Notes under the pieces: model-generated
What the model was told of the DNA's origin: nothing
The model's input: only the letters and a program-made list of their open reading frames with translations
Databases searched by the model: none
Part shown: positions 17,210 through 27,007 of the stretch, in pieces
Layout: every line of letters starts with the position of its first letter
Position numbering within the stretch: the stretch's first letter is position 1
Program-made: the position numbers and the translations under genes
Assembly (NCBI GenBank): GCA_965237575.1
Contig: CBDEGI010000003.1
Coordinates: 1,426,001-1,490,000, forward strand
Source of the DNA: JAKZVK01 sp965237575
Lineage (GTDB): Bacteria > Acidobacteriota > Terriglobia > Bryobacterales > UBA6623
Direction of reading: 5' to 3'
Length of the DNA: 64,000 bases

Positions 17210-18376
17210 CTAGGCGATGATCACGGTCCGCGGCCGCTGCGCGTTGTGCTCCAGGAATGTCCGCTTGACCTCCAGCTCCTCCGCCGTCGGCTGCACCACC
17301 CCGTTGACGTCGGCCACGCGCGAGGTGACCGTGTGCTCGCCCGGCGTCGCACCGTTCCACGCGTAGTTGAAAAACTTCCAGGCGTACTTCTCGCTCGTGG
17401 TGGACGGATCGAGCGTGGCGGGCTGCCACGGCCCATCATCGACCTTCACCTCGACGGAGCGGATCGGGGTGCCGTCGTGCAAGACGACACCGAAGACGTT
17501 GTGGCCGTTCGCGGCGCGAGTGACGCGCGCGATGAACGACTTCAGCCGCATACGCGTAATCGCCGTCTCCTTCCACTTCATCTCGCCGTTGACCATCTCG
17601 CCCTTCAGGGTGCGATACCACCGTGCCTGGTACTTCCCGAGGTACGGGTCTTCCTGCAAGTGGATCTCGGCGAGAAACTTGACGTTGGGTGCGCCGTACC
17701 AGCCCGGTACGAGCAGCCGAAGCGGCCGGCCCTGATGAGGGGTGAGCGCCTCGCCGTTCAGGTCGTAGGCGAGCAGCGGCTCGTCCGACAGCGCCGTGTC
17801 ACGCCGCAGGCTCCGACCGTACTGCTGGTCGACTTTGTAAGCCCCCCCCCGGAACTGCACTTCCTCTTCGCCATGGTCGGCGCCGAAGAAGACGAACTCC
17901 CGCGCTTCGGCCTTGACCCGGGCGCGATCGAGCACCGCCCGTAGCGGGACGCCGGTCCAGCGGCCGTTGCTCGACAGCCCGTTCAGCGGCCCGCGGTTGC
18001 CCGAGCACTCGAAGCCGAAGATGAGCTCACGGCTAGGCATCGCGCGGAGGTCGGCGAGCGACAGCGACAGCGGCTCGTCCACCAGGCCCGAGACCTGCAA
18101 ACGGTAGGTGGCGGCGTCGATCTCGGGGTGGCCGTAGTGCTGCGTCGTGAAGAACTGATCGATCGGCGTGAAGAAGCCGTCGATGTGACGCACGTCGATG
18201 ATGCGGCGCTCGGGGCTACGAATCAGCTTGATCTCGTCCGGCAGGTCGGTGAACTCCATGAGCGTTTCGCCCTGCGCGAGGGCCGGAACCGCCCAGTCCG
18301 GTATACCAAGGGCTCCCAGCCCCGCCATCTTGAGGCTGCCTTTGAGGATGTCACGACGCGTGGTCTGTTTTGTCAT
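17210..18376 (-). CDS. Sulfite-oxidase-like molybdopterin enzyme with Tat signal
   Basis: The 388-residue exported protein has the Tat signal TTRRDILKGSLKMAGLGALG (R7-R8). The molybdopterin-binding core includes the Mo-ligand Cys in FECSGNRGP (C124), NGRWTGVPLRAVLD, FFGADHGEEEVQF and PGWYGAPNVKFLAEI. It ends in the Mo-co dimerisation domain (VKVDDGPWQPA, KYAWKFF). ATG 18376 gives the signal; the frame extends to 18496 without support. A run of nine G on the coding strand (at about 17842-17850) is in frame now but is slippage-prone. The substrate is unknown; these enzymes oxidise sulfite or reduce S/N-oxides. Confidence 0.88.
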   Translation of the reverse strand: MTKQTTRRDILKGSLKMAGLGALGIPDWAVPALAQGETLMEFTDLPDEIKLIRSPERRIIDVRHIDGFFTPIDQFFTTQHYGHPEIDAATYRLQVSGLVDEPLSLSLADLRAMPSRELIFGFECSGNRGPLNGLSSNGRWTGVPLRAVLDRARVKAEAREFVFFGADHGEEEVQFRGGAYKVDQQYGRSLRRDTALSDEPLLAYDLNGEALTPHQGRPLRLLVPGWYGAPNVKFLAEIHLQEDPYLGKYQARWYRTLKGEMVNGEMKWKETAITRMRLKSFIARVTRAANGHNVFGVVLHDGTPIRSVEVKVDDGPWQPATLDPSTTSEKYAWKFFNYAWNGATPGEHTVTSRVADVNGVVQPTAEELEVKRTFLEHNAQRPRTVIIA

Positions 18377-19130
18377 GGTAGGTCCCCTTCCACGAACGTG
18401 TCGCTGCCGACGTCGGAGATAGGCGGTCGCCGGAAACCCCGAGAGCGTGAGCCTTGTGCCAGACTTATCAGAACGACGCTTGAGTACTTCTTGCACTACT
18501 GCCGTTCGGCTGCCGCATACTTCACGGCGAAGTCCTTGAGCCCGCGGCTACGAAGGCCAATCGCTTCGGCTTCACGCGTCGCCCTGCTCGTCTCCGACCC
18601 GTCTAGCTTGACGCGCTTGATGAACCACATGGCATCGACGCGATTCGCCGATCCGCAAGTGGATGTAGACAGGCTAGCATATGACAACAGACTAGAAGGT
18701 TACAGAAAATCGCACATAACGATCCGCGTCCTCCAAAACTGATACGAAGAGTTCCGCGACCGCGAGCAGGACTCACAGGGCCCTCTGAAACGAACTACAT
18801 AGCGCCCGACTGCGGATAGGTGATGGGATCACCTTCCGTCCACCTTTCCGTCGGTTGAAGCCCGTCTGGGCCTCTCGAATAAGCCGCAAACCACCCCGGC
18901 TGAGGGGCTTCGCCAGAACACCCGGCGGATTATTTGTGGGTTCGGTTGTTTTCGGGAAGCGGCGAGCGGGATCATTCTTCCCAGGAAGCGGCACTTCCCT
19001 TGCATGGCCAAGCGCGGAAACTGGAGCTTCCGCGCTGGCGCTAGCAGGACTGGCTGCGGCGGTACTCGGCAAAGCGCTCGCGCCGGGTCGTTGAGCCGCA
19101 AGCGCCCCGTCGGAGGGGGATAGTCGATGA
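18377..19130. other. Gene-poor region
   Basis: No gene is supported. A minus-strand stretch around 18496-18650 has protein-like composition (MWFIKRVKLDGSETSRATRE) but no family was recognised. An 8-bp hairpin, GCGCGGAA/TTCCGCGC, lies near 19012-19036. Confidence 0.4.
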
Positions 19131-19478
19131 GTGCCTTGCTGTGGTTGTGGCTCCGAACCGCCGGCCCACCTACTCAACCATCCAGGGGTACGGAGTACGA
19201 CCCAGCCGCGAATCAACCAGCCCATACCAAGCATCGGGCCGCTACGGCTGGCGGCATTGCTAGCCCTTGTCGTCGTCCTCTGCGGGTCGCTCAACGCCCA
19301 AACCAGCCGTGTCTCCGGTGGCGTCCAAGGCGTAGTTATTGACGAAAGTGGGGGCGTCGTCCCAGGCGCTGCCGTCACCGTGGAGCAGCCCGAAAAAGGC
19401 TTCCGTCGCGGTGCGGCCACCGACTCCAGGGGGCGCTTTCTTATCCAGGGCTTGCCCAGCGACCTGTGGCTATCGTAA
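19131..19478 (+). pseudogene. N-terminal stub of an Oar-like TonB-dependent receptor
   Basis: The frame encodes a signal-peptide-like stretch (LRLAALLALVVVLCGSLNAQ). It is followed by a carboxypeptidase-regulatory-like beta-sandwich start (GGVQGVVIDESGGVVPGAAVTV, RGAATDSRGRFLIQGLPSD) and then an abrupt stop at 19476-19478. Full-length Oar-like receptors of Acidobacteriota exceed 1000 residues, so over 90% is missing. The upstream part of the frame (19131-19208) is probably not native. Confidence 0.7.
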
Positions 19479-20032
19479 ACTACCTCCGCGTTGAAAACAC
19501 GGAGGTTGTAGGACAATGATCCAAGGCTCAACTCATCGTTCGTAGGGCCGGCATCGCAGCACGGTGGGGGTGCGGTACCACCACCGAGGTCGCATCCCCG
19601 GCTCCCGGGGCACTGTAGATAATTATGTAGCTGTTCAAAACACCCAAAACCAACAGATTTCAACACATCTCAACACGCCACCCGTAAGTCATTGAAACAT
19701 AAGTAGTTGAAAACAAGAGGCTAAAGGCCCATGGTGGCATCTGTTTTGGGAGCAGGGGGTCGCACAGGCGGCTGGAGCTGCGTCATGGTCGAAGGGGCCC
19801 GGCCGCGGCCCGGCGGTTGATCGACAGGGGCGCACTGCTTAGAGCGGAGGTTTGTTAGAAGGGACCGGGCTTCGTGCGTAGGAGAGCGCGAGCCGGAGTA
19901 GCCGAAGGTGCGCGGACATTGACACGATGACTGCTGCAAAGTGGGTCGCCGACGCCCTGTCGTGTCAATTTCGCAGTCAGTGCTAGTCGCTGAATCCAAT
20001 CGGTTACGGAGTATTGGCGAGCGACAGGGCCA
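19479..20032. other. Intergenic region, no gene recognised
   Basis: The AT-richer stretch 19620-19720 and the remainder hold no convincing frame. A segment near 19760-19785 resembles the T-arm side of a tRNA, but no fold could be completed. Confidence 0.4.
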
Positions 20033-21930
20033 TCACTCGATAAGTAAAGCCATACCGTCCGTCCCAGCGTCCGCGGCGCCAGTGAGCTGTGTAGTCACCG
20101 GGTCGATTGCCACCGCATGCACGAACGCAAAGCCGCCGTGACTTTGTGGCAATCTCACTATAGGATGCCGCCTACGCACCTCTGCACAAACCGACTCGGG
20201 AATCCGCGCCTGGCCATAGATCGTCTCGCCCTGACAGTCAAATCGAGGAGCAAGCACCGCGTCGACGATCGGCATGTCGAATTCGATGGAATGGGGTATC
20301 CACTTGACTCAGGTAGCCCCTAGGCGTTGTGGTTTGGTCGATCCATGGACGCCAGCACACTGCACCCAGAATGCACCCTGGGGCGCCAGACGCCGGTCTG
20401 CAGGCAATTGGGCCACGAGGCTGCGTTTCGGGCCGATCAAGGATTACGCACGCGCCATGGCCATCGCAGGCTTGGAAACGTGGTGCTATCGGCAAGCCTT
20501 TCCGGGGGCCGCCAATGGCCAACCACAGTATGTTGTGGTCACCTGAGTCAAATGGATACCCCACTTTCGATGGAATTCAAGATCACCGATAAGACAGCCG
20601 TGATGATCCTCGTCGCACCCGGCGCACCGACGACCAGAACCGGCTTTCCATCCTTGGAGACAATCGTCGGCGTCATCCCTGTGGTCCTACCTTTGCGAGG
20701 TGCAATGCTGTTGGGATGCCCGGCCCAGGGATAGAAGTTCAACATTGAGTTGTTGTAGATGAAGCCGAGCCCGGGAGTAATCACTCCCGAGGACGTGCCC
20801 AGCGAATGCGTCAAAGACACGCAGTTGCCCGCCGCATCCACTACGCTCACGTGTGTGGTATCACGCGCGCCTGTCTGAACAGGCTGCACATCAAAAGGCT
20901 CACCTGAATCAATCGTGTCTCGCCATTCCTGAGCGCGGTCGTTCGAGGTCATCCACTCAACGGGAACATCGACGAAGCGCGGGTCTCCCAGGGTCGTGTT
21001 GCGGTCCTTGAAGGCCGCTTTCATGGCCATCGAGACAAGATGGATGTAGGCTGGCGAGTTGTGGCCGAGCGAGCGAAGATCGTATCCCTCAAGGACTTTG
21101 AGAGTCGCGGCCAGAGTCGGCCCGCCGTGGGGCGGCTGCGAAGTCTGCACAGTATAGCCGCGGTAGTGGACGACGATCGACGCTTCTTCACGAGTCCCAT
21201 ACTCGGAGAGATCTTGTGCCGTCACAAAGCTGCCGTTCTCTGAGAGATCCGCTGTGATCTCGGCTGCCAGGGAACCTGTGTAAAAGTCTTCCGCTCCATC
21301 AGTGGCGAGCCTTCGGAGGGTCCGGCCGTAGTCCGGATTGCGGATCGTCTCCCCGGCGTCGTACGGCGAGCCGTCCGACTTCAGATAGATCTTCGCCACT
21401 TCCGGCGTGACGTGTAGTTTTTCGTGAAGCGGTGCTCCCTCGTAGTACTGCGCCTTGTCCTTCCACCGAGACGCCTGGTGGGCGCCAATGTTCCAGCCCG
21501 CTTCCGCCAACTCAGCCGCCGGCTCAATCAACTCCTTCCAAGGCTTTGTACACCATTGCGAGTGGATCGCTTCCAGTCCTCTCACCGCCCCTGGAATGCA
21601 GATCGAGTGGTAGCCGTCTTCGTTGATGCGGTCCTTCAAAAAGAAACCCCAGCCGCCGGGGTTAGGCCCAATGACGTGTTCTTCCCACATGTCCGGCGAC
21701 ACATTGGATCCGGCCAGCGCCGGGGCGTCGAGTATCGGCTGGTGGTCCGGGGCAGCGGCCGGCTTGCTGGTCAGAAGGAGGTATCCGCCGACTCCACATG
21801 AATGTGGGTCCACAACGAACTGGACAAACGCACACGCCAGCGCCGCGTCAAACGCGTTACCTCCATCGGCCAGCACCTTGGCGCCAACCTCGACCGCGTC
21901 CGGCTGGGGCGCCACAATCATGCCGGGCAT
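20033..21930 (-). pseudogene. Gamma-glutamyltransferase family protein, split by a MITE-like element
   Basis: The N-terminal nucleophile hydrolase is complete apart from the insertion. It has GGNAFDAALACAFVQFVVDPHSCGVGG near the start, SQPPHGGPTLAATLKVLEGYD in the large subunit, and the autoprocessing site RDTTHVSVVDAAGN with the nucleophilic Thr. GTSSGVITPGLGFIYNN and TGMTPTIVSKDGKPVLVVGAPG follow. The element at 20290-20565 interrupts the gene after VILNSIE. Removing it with one 8-bp copy rejoins VILNSIEFDMPIVDAVLAPRFDCQG and the C-terminus at 20033. The start ATG 21930 has GGAG 9-12 bases upstream. There is no signal peptide, which is unusual for periplasmic Ggt. Confidence 0.9.
20290..20565 (+). 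mobile_element. MITE-like non-autonomous element, copy 2
   Basis: This 276-bp copy has the same terminal inverted repeats and interior as 597-853, plus GCAGGC and a 13-base CCGGGGG-containing segment that copy 1 lacks. It is flanked by the exact direct repeat TTCGATGG (20282-20289 and 20566-20573; identity extends 3 further bases because of the local sequence). Confidence 0.92.
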
Positions 21931-22205
21931 CTCGAAGTTCTCCTCGAATCGATCGCTGCAGAATGGTTGCAGAAAGAATGTGGGACCGGGGCCTTGAACT
22001 ACCCTCGTACACCACCCGTTCCGCGTTCACCCAGTTTCTCGGGTGTTGCGGGTGCGGAGATGGTTTGGCCGACCATGGTCTCGCCCCTGGCCTGGGGAGA
22101 TTGTACCGCCGTGGGATTCCTGGTGGTAAGTCGATTTCAGACGTCGGAGCTGCATCTGAGCCAGTACCGCCGTCGGGCTGATCTCTTGAGCCGACGGTAC
22201 GGGCG

Positions 22206-23000
22206 TCAAGCGCGAAAGGGCTCGATCAGCTTCTCTGCCGCCGAGCGCAGGGCGTCGTATTCGGTGCTGCGGGTCGGGCCGAAGATGCGTATCCCGCGAT
22301 CGCGCTGGCGCTCGAACTCCTCGCGGTTAGCTGGGCCGGCCACCGCCTCGACTGCGATCCCGCGCTCGAGTGCGATCTCGATGACGCTCTCCATCGCGGC
22401 GGTGACCTCGGGGTGCTCCCATTGGCCGTGCCGGCCCATGTCGGCGGCGAGATCCCCGGTGCCGAACACGACTCCATCGACCCGGTCGTTCTCGATCATC
22501 TGGGCCGCATTCTCTACGCCCTTGCGCGACTCGATCTTCAGCACGAGCAACGTGGCATCGTTCGCTTCACGGCAATAACGGGCCGCGTCGGCGATGGCAT
22601 AGTCGGCTCCAGGCCCGTGAGCGAGTGCCCGCTCCCCGACGGGCGGATACTTCATGTAGCGCACCATGGCGTCGACCTGCTCGGTGGTCTCGGTGTGACA
22701 CAGACACAGCCCCATCGCCCCGGCGTCGAGCATGCGTGAGACGAACGCGCGTGAGGCCGTCGGGATGGTGACGATTGGGGTGAGGCCGTTGTCGCGGGCG
22801 ATCACGAGAAAGCTCGTCAGCGTCTCCGGGTCGTGCAGTATGTGCTCGGTCTCGACCAGCACGAAATCGTAGCCGGTCTGCGCCAGGATCTTCGCCACCG
22901 ATGGGCGCAGGCACTCGAAGACGTTGAAGCCGACAATCGGCTTCCCCGACTTGAGGGCAGTCTTGACGGGGTTCTCGAAGGGTGTCGAAGCAGTCATCAT
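22206..23000 (-). CDS. HpcH/HpaI aldolase / citrate-lyase family protein
   Basis: The 264-residue TIM-barrel protein has GKPIVGFNVFECLRPSVAKILA, the YDFVLVETEH strand, IVTIPTASRAFVSRMLDAGAMGLCLCHTE, LLVLKIESRKGVENA (a metal-binding Glu region), DGVVFGTGDLAADMG and a C-terminal AVAGPANREEF. The pattern fits class II pyruvate aldolases of the HpcH/HpaI family. A good ribosome binding site (AAGGAGG) lies 7 bases before ATG 23000; ATG 22997 is an alternative. It lies downstream of the M81 gene on the same strand. The substrate is unknown. Confidence 0.87.
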   Translation of the reverse strand: MMTASTPFENPVKTALKSGKPIVGFNVFECLRPSVAKILAQTGYDFVLVETEHILHDPETLTSFLVIARDNGLTPIVTIPTASRAFVSRMLDAGAMGLCLCHTETTEQVDAMVRYMKYPPVGERALAHGPGADYAIADAARYCREANDATLLVLKIESRKGVENAAQMIENDRVDGVVFGTGDLAADMGRHGQWEHPEVTAAMESVIEIALERGIAVEAVAGPANREEFERQRDRGIRIFGPTRSTEYDALRSAAEKLIEPFRA

Positions 23001-23067
23001 TGGAACCTCCTTGGGCTAGCTACCGAGATCGAGCCCCCCCTTTTAGACTCTGTGAGCGCAGGCACGA

Positions 23068-24565
23068 TCACGCTCCGTTCTTGCTCTGACCTGGGGTCCA
23101 CTGGGTTGCGGCTTCGAGCGGGAAGCAGGTGCCGGTGAACCGCGAGTAGGGCATTCGCGCGAGGTTCGACGCGCAAATCCCTGGGGTGTCCACGTATATT
23201 GCTTCTGCCGCGATGTCGCCGAACGCTACGCTCCAATTGCTCGCGCATTTCATGACAATAATGTTTAGCGCCGCGGGCGTGAGCCCGACTGAGCTGAGGT
23301 GCATCGTGTCGAACGGCATCAGCCGCTCACTGGTCAAGACCACCTGAACGCCGCCCGAGGCCACTCGCGCCACCGGGCCGAGACCGATCATCTGGCCCCG
23401 ATAGTAGTCGCGGTCTCGGCGATAGCGGACCTCGGCGCAGAACTCGACGCGTCCGTCGAGCGGTACCGGCGAACCGTGCAGAGCGAGCGTGTTGCCGCCG
23501 ACGAGCCGCTGGAACCGGCCTCCGGTTCCGACCTCGCGTGCCGCGGCGACGGCGGCCGGATCCCAGAGCACGACCGCCGCCGAGGCAGGCTTGCAGGCGA
23601 GCAGTGCGTCCAGAATCACGGTGCCGTCGCCTGGCGCGCCACCACCGACGTTGTCGGCCGGCTCGATGAGCATCACCGGCCCCGCGCGCGCAGACGCAGC
23701 GCGCAGGACCGCCGGGGCCGGCGCTTCGAGCTGGGGCAGGAATGCCTCACGCCGCTTCCACATTTCGGCTGCGAGCGTGTCCGCCGCCGCATCGGCATCG
23801 CTCTGGTCATCGGCATAGGCGAGCACCGCCATGCCGAGGTGGGGGACGTCGGCGTATGGGAAGCCGAGCACCACCGATGCGGTCCAGGTGCCGGGGTCGC
23901 GCTCGAGCTGTCGGCAGCGGTCCATCACCTCGCGCATCGGGCTCTCGGTCGTCGCCTGGCGCTGCGGCGCGGAGAGCAAAGGAAGCTTGCGAAACGCCGC
24001 CCGGGGCCGGCGCCCCTCGCGGAGCATGCGGTAGAGCAGACGCAGCGCCTCGGCCCCGCGCTCGGCCATGTCGACGTGTGGAAGTGTGTCGTAGCCGATC
24101 AAGAGGTCGGCGGTTCTCACGGCGGCCTCGCTCAGGTTAGCGTGCGAGTCAAAGGTCGCGACCAGCGGCCGGCTGGGCCCAAGCACCCTCCGCGCTTGCC
24201 GAAGCACATAAGCGTCGGCCTCGTCGAGTCCCTCGGCAACCATCGCGCCGTGCAGGGCGAGCAGCACCCTGTCAACGCCAGAAGTCTGGCGCACTTGCAG
24301 GCAGATCCGGTCGACGAAAGAGTCAAGGGCCGAGCGTTTCACCTTACCCGAGGGTAGGGCGCCGCCAAAGATGCTCGGTACGAGACGGACGCCGAGGCTC
24401 GCGCGCGGCCTCGATCATGCCTCCGATCTCGGAGTTCGTGCCAGCGAACACATCCAGGATTGCTTCCCCTTCGACGAGCTGGAACCGCTCGAAGCACTCG
24501 TGGTCCGTCGCCAGTGGGCTGAAGGTGTTGGTCTCGTGCCAGATTCCGCCTATGACGATCGACAT
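23068..24565 (-). pseudogene. M81-family (MlrC-like) metallopeptidase, frameshifted
   Basis: The start at 24565 reads MSIVIGGIWHETNTFSP, the typical M81 N-terminus with the metal-ligand His-Glu. The frame runs to GTNSEIGGMIEAARE and is then lost. A one-base shift near 24400 restores SLGVRLVPSIFGGALPSGKVKRSALDSF, which continues through LLALHGAMVAEG, LVATFDSHANLS, IGYDTLPHVDMAERG, MLIEPADNVGGGAPGD and TPAALNIIVMKCASNW to 23068. The combined length of about 495 residues fits the family. M81 enzymes are linked to linearised microcystin or peptide degradation. The shift may be real or an error. Confidence 0.83.
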
Positions 24566-24655
24566 TGGCGCGCTCACCGCTGGGTCACCGGAGGTCGGTC
24601 TGCCGGTCCTCGCCTGCGGGTATCTTACGCGACGCCGGTCATGTGGCGTCTCGGG

Positions 24656-25190
24656 TTAGCTGAAAACTTCGTGGACCACGCGCGCCGGGAATTGCTCCGT
24701 GAGGCGCTCTCGGAGGCCGTGGCGTTCGTAGGTTAAGTCACGGAAGTTGAGACCGAGCGAGTGGAGAACCGTGGCGTGGAAGTCCTGTACGCTGACACGG
24801 TTTTCAACCGCCTTGTGGCCTAGTTCATCCGTGGCGCCGTAGACCGTGCCGCCCTTGATGCCGCCGCCGGCCATCCAGATGGAAAAACCGCTGGGTCCGT
24901 GGTCGCGGCCGGGAGGCACGCCGTTCGCGACTTGGGCAACTGGCATGCGGCCGAACTCCCCACCCCAGATCACCAGTGTTTCATCGAGAAGTCCCCGTTG
25001 CTTCAGGTCCTTGAGGAGGCCCGCCACCGGTTTGTCAGTTCGGGCGCAGCACCGGCCGTGCCCGCCGACGATATCGGCGTGCGAATCCCATACGATCTTC
25101 TCCATCTAAATCTGGACAAAGCGGACCCCGCTCTCGACCAAACGCCGGGCCATCAAACAGCGTTTACCGTAGGACTCCGCAGCCCTGTCG
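24656..25190 (-). pseudogene. DUF1501 protein, C-terminal remnant with in-frame stop
   Basis: Starting at the deletion junction near 25190 the frame reads SYGKRCLMARRLVESGVRFVQI, then TAG (25106-25108), then MEKIVWDSHADIVGGHGRCC, TDKPVAGLLKDLKQRGLLDETLVIWGGEFGRMP, GRDHGPSGFSIWMAGGGIKGG and the C-terminus at 24656. The N-terminal roughly 300 residues of DUF1501 are missing. DUF1501 proteins are Tat-exported sulfatase/phosphatase-like proteins, usually paired with DUF1549/DUF1553 genes. Confidence 0.85.
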
Positions 25191-25430
25191 CACAAACTCC
25201 GTCGCCAACCAATCGAGTAGCTCGGGATGACTCGGTGGGACGCCGGAACGCCCGAAGTTCGCTGTGCTCTCGACGATGCCGCGGCCGAAATGCCGCATCC
25301 ACATCTGATTGATCCAAACACGGGCGGTGAGAGGATGGTCGGGTTGTGTCAGCCACTTCGCCAGCGCCAACCGGCGACCGCTGGATTCTACCCCCGAAGG
25401 CGGAGGCGTGATTCGGTAGCGATGGATCGC
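25190..25430 (-). pseudogene. DUF1553 remnant joined to DUF1501 by a deletion
   Basis: Reading minus-strand from about 25430, ITPPPSGVESSGRRLALAKWL, TQPDHPLTARVWINQMWMRHFG and SHPELLDWLATEFVRQG match the conserved middle of DUF1553 (PSD1 family). The sequence then runs directly into DUF1501. The lost segment would be roughly 1.2 kb if both genes were originally standard length and adjacent (an estimate). Confidence 0.8.
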
Positions 25431-26223
25431 CGCCAGCTTTCTTCGCCTCTAGTATACGAGTCGGTGTTGGAGTCAGCGGGGTAGTGGAGAGGTAAGTGGT
25501 TGAAATAATGGTGGAAATTATTTTTAAAGATCTGTGAATGGCTCATGGCCTTTGGCCACAACGGGGTATGAAAAGCGGGCTTGGCGTTCCGCTGCTCCGG
25601 CCACTGATGATCCAATGGTGATTGACTAAGTTGTTGATTCACAAGGTTCTTATGTCGCCTCTTTTTCAAAGGACGACCAGACCCTTGGGCCAAGATGGGG
25701 CATGAAACACGGGCTCAACGATCGCGGGGACGGTGAGCCGGCGGACTGGAGTGACTGGCGTCTCATCATCGCCATGCGCCGGCCGACCACGGAGGATCTA
25801 GCCGCCCTTCGTGCTTTTGACGGTGGGAAGGCGATATCCCAACATCCTTCACACAAAAAAGAGATAAGTGGTTTGTTACGAATGACTTAGGTCCTGCGCC
25901 CCGTGACAAAACTCTTCGTACCCGTTCTCGTGATGGGGAACGAGAGCTTGCGGTCTGTGCAACTTCCACTGACTACACCCCATAATAGAGTACCAGTCTA
26001 GTACCAGTACCATATGTCCGGATTTCGGTACCGATGAGCTATGGACTAGTGCATCCATAGCAGGCACAATAGGGCATCGGCACGGGACAAGACAGGTGAA
26101 TCACTCGCTCTTGGGCTCGGATGATTCACTGACCTGCCATGAGTTTGTTACTCCTAGACAAGCGTTCTCCCGCGCTTTCTCGGGAGTTACCCGCTCGAAC
26201 ACAACTCAGAACCGAGGCCTGAA
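25431..26223. other. Gene-poor region before the pilus genes
   Basis: No supported gene is present. Two diverged copies of a roughly 45-base motif (GGGGTATGAAAAGCGGGCTT near 25563 and GGGGCATGAAACACGGGCTC near 25696) occur about 133 bases apart. A short hairpin with CTCCCG/CGGGAG arms near 26166-26187 lies 37 bases before the TadE start and may be part of its leader. Confidence 0.4.
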
Positions 26224-26998
26224 ATGACAGACACGAAGCCAACAGAACCACGATGCGGAACTTGGAAGCGAAGACCGGAACGCGGCCAGGCCATCGTCGA
26301 GTTCAGTCTGTGCTTCCTGCTTTTCTTATCGATCATGATAGCGATCTTCAACTTCGGATGGCTGTTGTTCACCAAGGCGACTCTTAACCAGGCCGTGCAG
26401 GCCGGCGTACGTTTTGCCATTACGGGTCCCGACGGTGGGACAGCCGGCCAGGACGCGATTATCAAGGATGTTGTCAAGGAGCATTCGATCGGTCTCATGG
26501 AAGCGAAGACCGGAACGCGGCCAGGCCATCGTCGAGTTCAGTCTGTGCTTCCTGCTTTTCTTATCGATCATGATAGCGATCTTCAACTTCGGATGGCTGT
26601 TGTTCACCAAGGCGACTCTTAACCAGGCCGTGCAGGCCGGCGTACGTTTTGCCATTACGGGTCCCGACGGTGGGACAGCCGGCCAGGACGCGATTATCAA
26701 GGATGTTGTCAAGGAGCATTCGATCGGTCTCATCAACGACAGCAACTTGGATAAGCTGCACATCGAGTACTTTCGTCCGAACTGCCTCGACGATCCCGGC
26801 ACGCCGGTTAACGAGTGCGCGACGACCGCGAACTCGGCGCGAAACATCATCGCCATCCGGATCAGCGGCTACGAGGTCCCGTTCGTGGCGTCGATATTGA
26901 TGGGGGTCTTGGCCAACGGCGCAACGTTCTCGGTTACCGCCATGGACAAGGTAGAACCGTTCCCAGGCGCCACACCGGGCCGGGACCCGGAAACGTAG
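26224..26998 (+). pseudogene. TadE-like pilus protein, frame broken by an exact tandem duplication
   Basis: ATG 26224 begins MTDTKPTEPRCGTWKRRPERGQAIVEF, with GQAIVEFSLCFLLFLSIMIA as the TadE-type membrane helix. A 235-base segment (26264-26498) is repeated exactly at 26499-26733. Because 235 is not a multiple of three, the first copy runs out of frame and stops at 26622, while the second copy continues in another frame to 26998 (SIGLINDSNLDKLHIEYFRP and onward). One copy alone would give a clean protein of about 180 residues. As drawn, expression needs internal initiation or loss of one repeat unit. It is the first of three Tad-type genes. Confidence 0.85.
26264..26733 (+). repeat. Perfect 235-bp tandem duplication
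   Basis: Units 26264-26498 and 26499-26733 look identical base for base. Each begins GGAAGCGAAGACCGG and ends GATCGGTCTCAT. The exact head-to-tail arrangement suggests a very recent event, a reversible recombination state or an assembly artefact. Confidence 0.92.
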
Positions 26999-27007
26999 TC
27001 CCAGATC

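Noticed and set aside
18496..18687. Minus-strand frame with protein-like composition upstream of the sulfite-oxidase-like gene
   Set aside because: There is no recognised motif, ribosome binding site or neighbour support, so I left it as part of the gene-poor region.
19749..19790. Segment resembling the 3' half of a tRNA or an attachment site
   Set aside because: No acceptor or D arm could be paired and no integrase or second copy was found, so it is only a resemblance.
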